In this document: one piece after another, positions 1 to 11,535 of the stretch
Layout of the letters: every line of letters begins with the position of its first letter
Numbering within the stretch: position 1 is the stretch's first letter
Origin: Chiua virens
Lineage: Eukaryota > Basidiomycota > Agaricomycetes > Boletales > Boletaceae
DNA: 64,000 nt
Assembly: GCA_019787685.1 (NCBI GenBank)
Contig: JAHNUO010000001.1
Location: 3,224,001 to 3,288,000, forward strand
Reading direction: 5' to 3'
The notes under the pieces: model-generated
Seen by the model: only the letters and a program-made list of their open reading frames with translations
What the model was told of the DNA's origin: nothing
Database searches by the model: none
Made by a program: the position numbers and the translations under genes

Positions 1-2290
1 AGGCTCGTGCGCGCGTGGATGTACCCGAGATGTCAGACGGCATTATCATTCAGAACGCCGATTCGGCCGTGCACCGCCTTTCTCATGAGGTCGACAAAGC
101 TGATTTATGTCTGGAATGCGGCGCACTGCGGTGAGGGCAGTGGGATCGTCGTCGAATTTGAATATAAGATGGTGAGTTTGAATTCAGATGCTCCTGGAAA
201 CCTGTCACTGCGACCCGGGTATCATGGGGTAATTCATTTTGGACTTTTTTCGTACTAGACGGCGTTCCTAGGTCAGAAACTCACGCGGGGGAAATGGTAA
301 GCAGCGCGGGTAGTGCGAGCGTCTGTCCGCAGCAGGTGACAACGGGAATGACCGTGACGACTGGGTGGTGTCGAAAGGGGAAATCGGCCCAATACCATGA
401 TGGCGACGGCGGAGTTCACAGTGTTGCATGCACCTTGGCGAGGTTATCAATGGCGAGTTCCGTTCGTCCGAGGAAAAAGGAGCTCATAACGTGGAGTAGG
501 GGAAGCTGCGAGAGATGCGATCCACTAATATCGACGAGTCTATGATAAGTACTTTGATGAGTAGATACCCGAAGTGAAATGCAGAAACGGGAGACGCGAT
601 ACCCCAAGTTTGGGTCCGGTTCGTATGTCAAACCCACCATTTACCGCGGAGCGTCGACCATCGGAGACTATCGGGAAGAAAGAGCTCATTGTTATTCAGT
701 CCAACACTACCGTCGCTAGCATCTTGACATGAATCGCATGGCCGTGGAAGTACGTGAGAAAGAATCCGACGTACATACGCGTTGCTCCTGGGATCGTTTC
801 TTTACTTAAAACCCTTCGCGGGTCGCGAGGCGACAGACATACGTGGTAAACGGCGGAAATGTACCGGCGGAAATTCTAATGCCAAATTGTTGAAGGGTCT
901 GCAAGCTGGAAGTATGGAAGATTGACATTGAACCGATCTTCTGGACTAGCACAAGCTTTACTTCAGAACCCAAAGTGGACGACGCGTTCCCGGGCCCTAT
1001 CGATAGGTAAATGCGGAAGAACAATCGTGAAACTCAGCCTGATGTTGAATGGGGTACATGCATCTCCGACGAGGATCGTGGCAATAGCCATCAGAATGTG
1101 CTTGTCCGAAAACCATATGATCTTTCATTTCGCCTGCTGATGGCGTTATACGTGAACGCAAGAATCTGCCTATACGTTGAGACAAGTGGATAACCAATTT
1201 ATACCGCTCACGCCTCAGTATGTATACGGGTCGAAGTTTCGGGAAATGTCGTGTGATTCAAGTGTTTGAAACCATGTGGACTGAAGATCGACGATACTTT
1301 AAATCTTGATAACTGGTAAAACTATGAGAACGAAATAACATGGAACTTTGGGGGGATTCGGCGTGAGTACAGCACCTAGTATGGCTCAATTACCCGGATG
1401 TCGGACCACATAAAACAAACGACCTTACGCTCTCCACCCACACGACACGCAGACGCTGCACCCTTGTTCGAGTCGGACGCGCTGCCAATGTCGTTCTAGT
1501 GATCCGGCGGGACGGTTGCAATCGAGGTGTGATGACGTCGACAAACGTTCGTTCCATCGAACGGCGTACGGCTGCTTTTTGAATGGTCAAAGACTTGGAT
1601 GTGAATCTGTACGTGAGACATCGGACATGGGGCGAGAGAGAAGTGGAGGCATCGGATCACTGAAAATTCGACAACTTGAAGTATCTCGGTCATTTCAGGT
1701 CTGCGCTGGTAGCGGATGTGCGCTACGCGTGGTCCTGGATCGTTGGGAAGAAAAAGTGACTGGCGTGGCAGATTCGCAGTGTATAGAATGACCATCGATC
1801 GTCCCCAGGGGGTGTGTTGGACTGGAGAGTAACATCGACAGCTCGATCATCTTCCGATTCGCCGCACAGCACGGCAGTCACTGCGGAAATAGTCATCGAG
1901 TGCCTCTACGATGAGCCTGCGCGTCACGATGATCCACACGCTTGCTGACGGCGCAGTCTATTGATCACTCAAAAAGGTCATCAATGGTGTCCACCTCGAT
2001 TTTTGTGAGAATGTATACCATGACCAACGCCAGACGGAAGTGGAGTGCGGGTGAATAGTGCTTTGACCCCATGATCATTCCATGTTGGATGGTGGTGGAC
2101 AGGTGCAAAGCAACTGATATCCAAGTTTGGAGAGATGCAGCATGGATGAGTGTACTGTGTGTAGGCCGACAATAGTAATTGGAATGTGAAACATACCCGC
2201 ATTGTTGCTTGTGTGTGGACCAGAGTGCTATATAATGCAGGCAGTCCATGCCAGCAGTGGTAAGAAGCACCAGTCCTTACTAGCTGAGGA
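1..2290. other. No recognisable gene (mixed-GC DNA)
   Basis: About 2.3 kb of moderate-GC sequence. Only short overlapping reading frames (under about 100 codons) occur on both strands. None has a family motif or a plausible exon chain that I can recognise. It could be intergenic DNA or a gene decayed beyond recognition. I see no tRNA, repeat or promoter signal here. Confidence 0.5.
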
Positions 2291-4146
2291 AATGGTACAT
2301 CATACCATAAACTACCTACATATGTACCTGTAATAGGTCAGTCACCACCTCTACCCCATAGACCCTCAGGCCTCACTACTAGGCCTCACTCCTCAATTTT
2401 AGAAACATGGACTCTTCCCAAGTCAAATCTGAGACCATATATGCCCTTGCCTCTGTGACATGAGCTGACCAAGATGATTTATGTGAATGTGGATGCATCT
2501 GGCTCTGGCATCAAACAATGAGCAAATCTCTGATGCTGATGAACAGTGAAGAATGTGTATGAAGGCAGGAGGCTGGGCAGTACTTTTTGTTCTGTTTGTG
2601 TGCATGATGGACATGATGACTGAAGTACTGACCATTGATATAATGGCAAGCTCTGTGTAACGATACACATTGTGTCTTGTATAGTACTATAATAAATTGT
2701 CAACATTTCTTCATTTTTCATGAGAGTCAATACTTATGTAAATTAGGTCATGGCAAACTATTTCAGGGATGCACTGCCACTTCTGGCTTATCCCAAGGTG
2801 CCATGTCCCCTTGTCTGTGGCTCATATCCTCACTCACTTGTCCCATGAGTTGCCACATGAGGCCCAGGGTCTGAGCAGTGGCACACATCCAGGAGGATAC
2901 TGTTACAGCAGTGTTAGGTTCAACAGAGTCTGTGATGTTCATCTAGCCCTTTGTAGTCCACTTCTTGTGAACATAGGCCAGGTCTCCTAGTAACTAATTC
3001 CAAGAAAGGGTCAATGCTTCTTGGCTACTGTCATATACCACTCTGTTCTCCATTCCTCCGGATATAACTTCAATTCTCTTAGATGATAACTCCAGGTTGA
3101 TCACCCTCAGGATGCAACTCTGTGACCCTGGACCTCTGTTACATATATATGTTTCCTCTTTCATTTTAGTACATAACCTGTGTCTCACTTATGAGCACAG
3201 CTCCAGCTTCCTTAGTACCCGACTTACCTCCAGCTATATAGTTTCCTGATCTCCCATCTTACTCAGAATTAGTCATTCTCTGTTTCTCCATATTATTCAT
3301 CTCCTTACTCTGTGACTAATCATTATGTTTTCTCCAAGCATATAAACCATAGTTACTTCGATTGTAACTTCAGTCTGAATATTAGTTTATTTGTATGACT
3401 CATTCTGAACACTCTGAGAAGTCCTTGACAGTCTTCACTCTGCTCAACTCCACTTTATGTGTTGAGTCTTATATCTACCTCTGTTCTCTGCATGTCCGAA
3501 ATACAGGGACAGACTGTGACAAGGGTGCACCACATATGGTGAAGCCAAGTCCCGTCTGACACTATAACTCCAGAGATCCAGAGTTGGCTACCTCTGAGTT
3601 GCACGGTCTCTAATAGCTATAGCTTTTATATCTGATAAGCTTTTTCAAGTCAAAGTGCACAATATTATAATAAAGGGAATGTTTAGTGACATTTAAGAGT
3701 ATTTTGATGATGTTGGACAGTATTTTCCATCTTATGGATTGATATTGACATGGCCCTATGGGCAAACCTGGACCTCATTGATAGTGGTTGTAAGGTTTAT
3801 TGTGATAAGTATATTCAAAAGTGCCAGTGAATAGTGGAGGCAAAACAAAAAAAAGTAAAGCCAATAATAGAAGTGAAGAAAAAGAAACAAAAAATCCTGA
3901 GTCAGTTGGAATGCAGTCTGAGTGATGGATGTCCATATTTTATTTTTATATATACTTAGGATTACTCAATGTTGGAGGTCACCATCAGGAACGTATGTGT
4001 CAATAACATGAGCAATGTCCATAATGTCTTGTTAGGATAGGTCATGGATGAGGTAATCTTGTTTAAGGCCAAAAAGGCATATTGAAAATGAGTCTTGTTG
4101 AGCAATGACTTGTCAACAACACAGATGAACTGTCTCTCTTCATCAC
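2290..4146. other. AT-rich decayed DNA, no gene assigned
   Basis: Base composition turns AT-rich and CpG-poor. A minus-strand stretch at about 2423-2730 keeps overlapping frames rich in Cys, His and Ser, which suggests an old coding relic. Frameshifts prevent a call and I do not recognise the protein. Nothing else in this stretch is supportable. Confidence 0.4.
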
Positions 4147-4810
4147 TGTAGGAGTTGAGAACTCCTTATGGTTGCAGTTTGCCTTTTCCCTGCTCTCTAT
4201 CATGTCCTATCACCTCTCATCTCATCTGTTATTGACTTTGTGCCAGTCTGGTTTTATTTCTAGTGTTTACAGATCATCTGAACCCAATCTGAGTCCAATC
4301 CAAGTCAATGTGATCCAATCCAGTTTCATCATACATATTCTACTTCATCTGGTTTAACTTGTCCTATCTGATTTGGCCTTATTGAGGTTGTTCCTATCAT
4401 AATATTCTTCTTTTCTTTTGTTATCTACAAGGTTTGACATTCCTTTTCTTAAATACTCACCCTACATTGATTCTGTATGATTACCTAGGATCAGATTGCC
4501 TTTAACAGTCTTGGGTTGTGCCCAGGACTATAAAACCATGTTTTCTGACATACAATAGGATCTTTTTGCATTCAGGAGATCACCTGTCTACTCTCCTGTG
4601 TATGAGTGAGCTGGATATCATTCCTTCACCTCATTTCACCTTGTCCTATTGTTCCCTTGTGTCTCAACCTTTTCATTCTGAATTGTTCAGCAACCTCTAG
4701 GACACATCGACAAACCCTAATCCATCAATCCCTTCAAGTATAACCCCCCTTGGGACAAACCTATTACCCTACCTTTCTCACATCACCCATTTTTACTATT
4801 CTTTATTGCA
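4147..4810 (+). repeat. Old LTR copy (family of the 11.5-17.3 kb element)
   Basis: The start TGTAGGAGTTGAGAACTCC and the order of later blocks match the LTRs at 11536 and 16564: a TATA box at about 4529 directly after a degenerate TCTTGGG/CCCAGGA inverted repeat, an AGGAGATC...CTCTCCTGTG block, and a CCCCCCTTGGGAC block near the end. Many CpG sites of the younger copies read TpG or CpA here, so this copy is older. The 3' end is uncertain (4810 or 4817). No target duplication is visible. It is a solo or truncated LTR that separates the Helitron relic from the flank. Confidence 0.8.
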
Positions 4811-4835
4811 TTGTACAACATATGTTACTACATTT

Positions 4836-6217
4836 TCAACATTGTGGAAGAGTGCAAGTTGCAGCTTCAGGATGCTGAGCACCAAAAACTAAACAATCAT
4901 ATGTGGACATTGATTGCCAGCAATCTTTGTCAATCCCTTCAATGATACCTAACAGTGCAGATGAAATGTTGTGGGGATTCAAAGTAATAAATAACACAGG
5001 GGTTGAAAACTGACACATCAGTGCTCAAATTTCATTTCATTGACAAAGCTTGTACCCATTACTCCCACTTAGATTTTTCGCAACAACATTGACTTGCCAC
5101 AGGATACATAATACTTGCTTTTCCTTCTCAGTCATAGTGCAATAAGCAGGGTTGTTAACCCATTTATTCACAATGTCAGTCATGTCCAGTGATAGTTCAT
5201 GCAACTCATGTACTAAGGTATATTGAACACCTGATTTCATAGCAAACATTGCTTGGATACTTGCTGCTCGCTTTTGAATCATGTTTCAACACACAAATGT
5301 AAAATCTGAGTCATGGGCAAATGGTGAGCTACATCTTGCCAATAATGCTTTTACCTGCATTTTGAAAGTGACCCATTGAGCTGCACTCCTCCCAGGGTGA
5401 TCAAAGCCACCAATTCCCCATGGGTCCAAATGCAGGAACAGGTACATATGACATCAATCCAGGAGATGAATCATTCACATATGAAGACCTGGCATGCAAA
5501 TGAATGAACTGCCTATGACGCAATACATGGGCTAACATGTTCACTTTCATAGCTTCTTTACTTTGCACTGAATGATCCCCTGAGGTGTACATGACATTGT
5601 TCATCACAAGGTCATTCAAACTTGAAACATTTTTCCATGGTCTAACATTGGTGTCATGAGAATCATTAGACAAATGGTCAATCTGTATTCCATTCAGGAC
5701 TCCTTGACCATGCTTGTTACCCAGCCCAGCATACAACATTTGAAGATTTTTGTGATTTAACTGTACCCTATCTTGTTAATACCACTAGTTGTTTTCACAC
5801 AAAAAAATGATGCTTGTTTCCACCACTGATTTTAATATGAGTATGGGAGGGAAACATTCCAACATTCTGCAAGTCAGTTGATCTTCCCCCCAGAAAAAAG
5901 CACACATATAGTATTCTGTATGTCCTTTGTTGAAGGGGGTAATATGTTATGTAAAGTGACTGAGTCCTGAGGAAATACAGCTACATTGCCTCTATTGAAT
6001 TACTGTAATGTGTCCTCAGGAATGTACCCACCCTGGAATGTCTTTGCAAGTTGTTCAGCATAAGGTATGGAAACATTTCAATAAAAAAGCAAACATTGGA
6101 AATGAACTCAGGCAGGAACTGACCATTATCCTGTAACTGTTCTCCATAGCAATCCACTAGCTTGAACCACCAATTCAGTTCACAAACACTGACCATTGCA
6201 TGGTTCTCACAGAACAC
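4836..6217 (-). pseudogene. Helitron Rep/helicase N-terminal relic (Helitron_like_N)
   Basis: Four minus-strand fragments (about 6217-5981, 5739-5401, 5282-5037, 5018-4836) lie in the right order. The last two carry landmarks of the Helitron helicase-like N domain: a TEKEKQVL segment, then QVNVVAKNLSGSNG, then a broken NEI.ALM and FSTPVLFITLNPH, followed by a TYDCLVFGAQHP-like stretch. Agaricomycete Helitrons have EVNVVTSNVPGS...NEIRALM...FYITINPADV at this place. Stops and frameshifts interrupt it, and no helicase (Pif1) part remains. Assignment rests on remembered family motifs; a profile search with PF14214 would settle it. Confidence 0.75.
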
Positions 6218-7015
6218 AGGCTCAATTGAGTGACCAAAAACTATGACCCCAGGCAGGTGTGCAATACATTGTATTGCTATGCTGGTGTAAATGATGAGTC
6301 AAGTGTTTCAGAAAAAGGCCAATATGGACTTACTTCAGATTGGCATTGAATCTCTTAAACACAGAGAGACATGAAGTATGGTTAAAGGTGACACCAAGTG
6401 CAATTTAGAGGAGAGAAATAAAATTGTTTGTGAAAAAGTTGATGCAAACTTACATTGTACAGGCATTCAAGCCCTTTGAGTTAAAAGCAAGGATGCATCA
6501 AAAACATTTAAAGGAGACACAAAATGTGAGTTAGAGGAGGCTTCTGGGTACAGACTCCCTAAGCAATCTCCCTGTCACATGTGACTACATAGATATATTG
6601 AGCAAGAGACACAATTGATCAGAAAGAACCTAATCCAGAGTGATCAGCCCATATTTTTATCAACCTAAACCTATGTATCTCCATAAGGTCCAGGAATAAA
6701 ATGATAAAGACCACAAATAACAGCAGAAGAAAGTTTGAATACATGACCACTGATGAACTTAACAAGGTCTGGATACTCTTGGAGGTCATACCAATGTATG
6801 AATAAATAATTAGACCCATGCCTACTCTGTAAGTATCCTGAGAATATGGTCAGAAAGCTTAATTACGCTTTTAAGGAGAGAAAGACATTTCATGGTAATG
6901 TAAGCATGAAGTCACAAAGTGTGTGAATATTTTCAAACTCAGATATAATGTAGTCATGTATATCTTTGTTTGTACCACACAAGACCAAATATCCATTGGT
7001 AAATATGAGATCCTA
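6218..7015. other. AT-rich spacer, no gene
   Basis: AT-rich DNA between the Helitron relic and the next LTR. Only short frames are present and no motif is recognised. It may be more of the Helitron, degraded. Confidence 0.4.
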
Positions 7016-7719
7016 TGTCTCAAGTTACAAGTACAAAAAAGCATTGCAATAGGGTGATTGATTTAAAATATTCATATCTTGGGATTCCATGGACTAAATC
7101 GCTGAAGGTAATATATCCCGGCTGTAGTGCAATACTCAGGGGGATTGAAAGAATAGAAAAGAGGGTGAAGGAATGCGATTCTGTTTGACCCAGGGACAAC
7201 ACTGAGTTGGTGAACGACAAATAATGGTTTTTGAGTAGTCCAAGATGAATCCAGGGTGAATCTGGATTAAAACAGATAGAAAAGCGGACATGGCAGTCCG
7301 AATCCGGATTGATAAAACACGAGGAGAGCGAGAGAAAGCGAATGTTGAGTGAAAATGATGTGAGACAGATGCACATGGGCAAAAGCTACTGTATTTTTGT
7401 CAATACAGTGAATTTATAGTCCTCGGGAATACCCTCAGACTTGTCCTAAGTAAGGATAATGATAAAAGAAGAAGGTTTTCATACAGTATAAAGTTCAAGA
7501 GGCACCTGAATGTCCCTGCAAGGGCTGCATGACATGGTCTAGCCAATGCTAAGTACGAATAAGGAGCATCAAACATAAAATAAAAGAGTCCGAGGCAAAA
7601 CAGGTGTGGATACAGCAATCTGGATGAGTTTGCACAAGCAGACAGATCAGGATTGGGATCAGGTGATGACAGGGTGCGGAAACGTGCTATATGAGCACAG
7701 GGAATACCTATTCCCTACA
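7016..7719 (-). repeat. 3' LTR of a minus-strand LTR element (704 bp)
   Basis: Read on the minus strand it starts TGTAGGGAATAGGTATTCCC and ends ...GAGACA. Its 704-bp length compares with 702 and 707 bp for the LTRs at 11536 and 16564. It keeps the same promoter block, a GAGGACTATAAA sequence (plus positions near 7410-7425). The 20 bases before its start match those before the 16564 LTR (CCCCATCGGG against CCCCTCGGG). The 7719 boundary is well supported; 7016 rests on length and the TG/CA ends. The internal part lies at higher coordinates and is disrupted. Confidence 0.7.
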
Positions 7720-7738
7720 CCCGATGGGGACTTTAGAT

Positions 7739-7758
7739 GCTGACTGTCCCCAGTCAGC
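7739..7758 (-). other. Stem-loop 19 nt before the 3' LTR
   Basis: On the minus strand an 8-bp perfect stem, GCTGACTG / CAGTCAGC, closes a 4-base loop GGGA. Its 3' side is exactly 19 nt from the first base of the LTR. The same arrangement recurs at 9409-9427 and 16527-16544 with different but still paired stem bases. Confidence 0.7.
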
Positions 7759-7947
7759 CCAATGTGTATGGGGATGCGATCGGTGGTTCAACGTGACAGT
7801 TGCAGATGGCAGTAGATGGGTCCGGATATGAAAGGGTGACGGATACATCAACAGAGACAATGACAGCGATGAGAGTGATAAGAGTGATGACAGAGACGAT
7901 GACAGAGATGACGACAGAGATGATGATGATGACAACGAGAGTGATGG

Positions 7948-8568
7948 TGTTACAACTTTTCTCTTTTGCCTTGTCAACTCCATTTCCCCAATGGACTCTT
8001 ACCTAGCTCTTCCACTCTATGACCCACTCCCCATACTTGCGGAGATCATATCGCTCCATAGCCTGGTAGCTTCTTTGTTTCTCGATCGGTCGTCGTCACA
8101 CAACTCCCTCTTCTCACGAAGTGTCCCCACTTCACCTTTGTTCCCTTTACTTAGTTCTTCCCTTCGTTGGAACACCCCTTTATATCAAATGTATATAACT
8201 TGCAGCAATACTCCCTCTGTACCACTGTACTTCTGTAGTACCCGCAATCTAGCTGAGTATCTCTGCTCCACTAGCCTCAGTGCCTGTGACCACTCGACCG
8301 GACTACTCCTAGTCCTACTAGAACACTTGGACTCATTGTAGTCAACTCTTAACCCTCGACCGTCCCTTGGGTATAGATTCCCAACAGGACAACTCTCAGC
8401 AATGCCTGAGTTTTCACTTGTCTCTCTGGTAGCAACCTGCTGACCAGATCCCCTCATTCAACTCTTCAGCGCACCACATATCAAGTGGTGGTTGTTTGAG
8501 TTATCGCAGCCACTTGGTACTTGGTGCTTTTGTGGCTACGCTAGGTCCTACCTGGAACTATCGTAACA
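7948..8568 (+). repeat. Solo LTR with 5-bp target duplication GATGG
   Basis: A 621-bp unit begins TGTTACAACTTTTC and ends ...ATCGTAACA. It is flanked by GATGG at 7943-7947 and again at 8569-8573, a perfect 5-bp target duplication. A relative with the same ends sits at 31005-31736. The strongest similarity is the last 200 bp (GCCACTTGGTACTTGGTGCT and neighbours). There is no internal region, so this is a solo LTR. It landed in the flank or LTR of the minus-strand gypsy element that ends at 9389. Confidence 0.9.
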
Positions 8569-8573
8569 GATGG

Positions 8574-9389
8574 TGGCTGCACAGTGATGATGACCTGAAA
8601 ACGACAGGAATGACAATGACGACTGGTGATAGCGGCACAGTGACAATGATCCACAAATGACAGGATTGGATAGTGATCGCAACGGTGTGATGTGTGGCTT
8701 TTCTGTGTGTCTGTCGTCTATGGTCTTGCACATGAAGGCACAATGGATGAAGGATGGCCATAATCTGCGATGTGAAGTGTGTGTGATGGTTTTGTGTTTA
8801 TCACAGTGATAGCATCTCTGGTATGCGTCGATCGTCCTGCATGAATTCTGTTTGTCCACACGTGTCTGGTGTGATCCTATGTGATCTGGTCGGCCGAGTT
8901 TGCTATCCGCTGCTCGCTGTGTGATCCAAATATGAAGAAAAGAACTGTATGGTTGAATGTGAAAGAGATGATAATGTAGCGGCATGCTCCGCTGTGTTGG
9001 CAAAACGTGGAAGGCAAGTGCGAGTGCGAAAGGGGAAGGTGACTGAGCTGATAGATGGTTTGTTGAGTGTGCGAGAAAGAGTGAATGCGTCCGTGTGTAG
9101 AGAGAGAGTCGGAGAACGTGCGGAATCAGGAGACTCGGAAGGCGTGCGGAATGTCAGAATACTTCGGATTGAGCTGAAACGATCGGGATTGGACTCTCAG
9201 ACTGATTATTATTATGATGGAGACGAACGTACAAGGAAGCTTATATACGAAAGTGAAAAGGCTATGAAGTGTATGGTAAACAGAGAGCTTAGAAATGACT
9301 GAATAGTGCTGAATAACGCTGACAAATAAAATGAAAAGGCAGTGGTCGCTCAGACCAGATCTGTAGCCGGATGTATAGCAATCCTTACA
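8574..9389 (-). repeat. 3' LTR (part) of a second minus-strand gypsy element
   Basis: Read on the minus strand it begins TGTAAGGATTGC at 9389, just after a purine-rich tract (GTGAAAGGGAGG) that can serve as polypurine tract. A TATATAAG box lies about 150 bp inside (plus about 9239-9246). The integrase relic at 9438-10245 lies upstream in the same orientation. The far end is not resolved: similar GATGACAG-rich sequence continues on the other side of the inserted solo LTR, so the LTR may extend to about 7.8 kb. Confidence 0.5.
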
Positions 9390-9408
9390 CCTCCCTTTCA
9401 CTTCAAAT

Positions 9409-9427
9409 AGTGACTGTCCCAGTCACT
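9409..9427 (-). other. Stem-loop 19 nt before the 3' LTR
   Basis: On the minus strand AGTGACTG / CAGTCACT forms an 8-bp perfect stem around a 3-base loop GGA. The distance to the LTR start at 9389 is 19 nt, as in the two other elements. The outer stem pairs differ from both. Confidence 0.7.
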
Positions 9428-9437
9428 CTGCAAACAC

Positions 9438-10245
9438 CTAAGGTTCTTCTTTGGCAGCGAGACCAGCGAGATCTGATGGATCGACAAAGCGAATGACATC
9501 GACATGAGTGGGTGAACGGGGATAGTACGGAATGAGGCGGAATGCAGCAAAACGAAGCTTCAAAACGGTTCCGTCGACTTCGGCAAGACGGTAGGAGCCG
9601 TTATTGTGGGAACGAGAGATGACGACCATGGGACCGAAGTAGCGTGGGTGACACTTCGCGTTGGATGTGGGTTCGATCTTTTTGTTCAAGATGAGGACCA
9701 GCGATCCGGGGTGGAAATTGTGATCGTGAATCGCATGCGCCAGGCGACGTTCGAAGTCGGCGACAGATGAGAAGCGGCTGTGCAAGATCTGGTTGTGGAT
9801 TGCGGATAAGTCTTCGTCTCATTTTGCAAGCTGGCGAGTGTGGACGGCAATGAGCTTGTCGGTTGTGACACACTTGGTTATGTGTGGAATGAGGAACGTG
9901 GCCTCAGTGATGTCGAATGGAAGGAGCGGCTCGGTGCCGTGAGCCATGTAGTACGGTGTGTGTGTTCGGTTGCTTTGCGGGTTGTGATGCAATCGGCCCA
10001 AAAGACGTGCGGGGTGAGTGATGGCCATTGTGTGATATCCCTGTTACATGCTTTGACGAGTGAGTTGTGGATGGTACGGTGTGAGCGTTCAACAATGCCG
10101 TTTGCTTTTGAGTTGTACACGGAAATGTGAATGTGGTGGATGTTATACTTCTTGGCAAGCCAGTTGAGTGTGGCAACAAACAGGGTTCCGTTATCTGTGA
10201 CAATCTCCTCAAGACCTCCCCATCTGCATAAAATCTCTTCAAATA
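9438..10245 (-). pseudogene. Ty3/gypsy integrase relic (core to C-terminus)
   Basis: The 5' half (10240-9878) shows retroviral-type integrase core motifs: EEIVTDNGTLF (second Asp), then a KYNIHHIHISVYNSKANGIVERSHRT stretch with the third catalytic Glu. The 3' half (9785-9438), in another frame, has the integrase C-terminal domain with HPRYFGPMVVISRSHNNGSYRLAE. The last residues precede the stem-loop and LTR by only about 10 bp. At least one frameshift near 9.83-9.88 kb breaks it, and a Tc1 element cuts it at 10246. No protease, RT or RNase H remains in the window, so it is a dead 3' end. Confidence 0.85.
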
Positions 10246-10247
10246 TA

Positions 10248-11535
10248 CAGTGACTCCAAAAACCGTTCCAATAACTAACCCCAAACCGGGGCACGAAGCA
10301 CCCCGCAATCACCTGTGGAAATCACACCTCACTTTGGTGAGACCAAACAAAGTACAAATGCTTGGCTACAAATCGGTTCCTTGGTCATGTGATTTGAGTC
10401 ACAGGCTGTGGAGATATGCCTATTTTAAATCAGGATTACCATTGGAACAGTTGTTGGACTTTTAATACTGAGAGGGTATTTGGTATATATCAGTACTTGG
10501 TGTATCCTCCTTTGGCCTTAACCACAGCCTGTACCCTCCTTGGCATGCTTTCAATCAACTTCTGACACTCCTCAACTGGTATTCCCTCCCATACCTCCTG
10601 AATCCTCTCCCATAACTCCAAAATTCCATTAGGGGGATGTTCATACTCTGCCAGCCTTCTCTTGAGGTAACTCCAGAGATGTTCAATGGGATTGAGGTCA
10701 GGGGACTGTGCAGGTCACACCATGGTCTCAAAATCCTGCTCTTCCAACCACTCCTTTACCTTTCTACAGGTGTGCTTGGGGTCATTGTCTTGCTAAAAGA
10801 TGATGTCAGGTGGATCAAGACCATAATACTGCAGAGTATTCAGCAGATCATCCTTCAAAATCTGAAGGTAAAGGTCCCCATCCATCCTACCATCAATCTT
10901 AGCAGCATAGCCAACTCCTTGCCAAGTCATACACCCCCATACCATCACAGATTCTCCTCCAAATTTCACAGTTCCTTGTACTAGCCTGCCACTGAGGCCC
11001 TCACCTGGCTTTTTCCACACCCACTTGTGCCCATCTGACCCTAGGCGATTGATTTTGGTCTCATCAGACCATATGACCCTCTTCCAGTCCTCTATAGTCC
11101 AATCCTTGTGAGCAATAGCAAAGTCCAAGCGAGCCTTGCAATGTTTAGCAGAAAGTAAAGGACGTTTGGACTTGACTACAGCCTTCAACCCAGATGTTTT
11201 CAGGTGGTGACAAATAGTGTTAGGATGGAGAGGCTGGTTAATGACATTGGAGAGTGCTTTGGTCACCTGGACAGCATTCTCTGCCTTGTGAGAAGAGATG
11301 AGATGGATAGCATGGCAAATATTGGTAGGGGAAAGCTTGGGTGAATGACCCCCAATAGACTTTTGGAGGTCAGAACACTCCTTGGAATGAAGTCTGGAGA
11401 TAGTAGCAAGGCCCACACCAGTGCTAGATGCAATAGAGTGAATGGAATGACCAGAATCAAGCTGAGCGAGAATGGTATTCTTTTGAGTAGTAGAGAGAGA
11501 TTGCATGATGATAGTGGTAAAGAGTAAAGAGGTGT
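10248..11535 (-). mobile_element. Tc1/mariner element 1, truncated by an LTR
   Basis: The left end reads TA then CAGTGACTCC at 10246-10257. It is followed by a long terminal repeat region resembling that of the complete element at 21013-22573 (shared blocks AAATGCTTGGCTACAAAT-like and TGGAGATATG). The transposase runs on the minus strand. The other end, where a second terminal repeat should stand, is missing: the sequence passes at 11535 straight into the LTR that starts TGTAGGAG. It inserted at a TA inside the gypsy integrase. Confidence 0.85.
10490..11506 (-). pseudogene. Tc1-type transposase with two nonsense codons
   Basis: A 338-codon frame with an N-terminal helix-turn-helix pair (STTQKNTILAQLDSG..., GVGLATISRLHS) and the DDE nuclease: VIWSDETKIN (first Asp), QDNDPKHT (second Asp), SPDLNPIEHLW (Glu), the Tc1-type DD34E spacing. 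It ends MPRRVQAVVKAKGGYTKY. Two in-frame stops break it: TAG where CAG is expected just before QDNDPKHT, and TGA where TGG is expected before PAQSPDLNP. Both are single C:G to T:A changes. Otherwise it is full length and lacks frameshifts. Confidence 0.9.

Noticed and set aside
4142..4822. Target duplication for the old LTR at 4147
   Set aside because: Neither candidate end (4810 or 4817) is followed by a copy of the upstream ATCAC.
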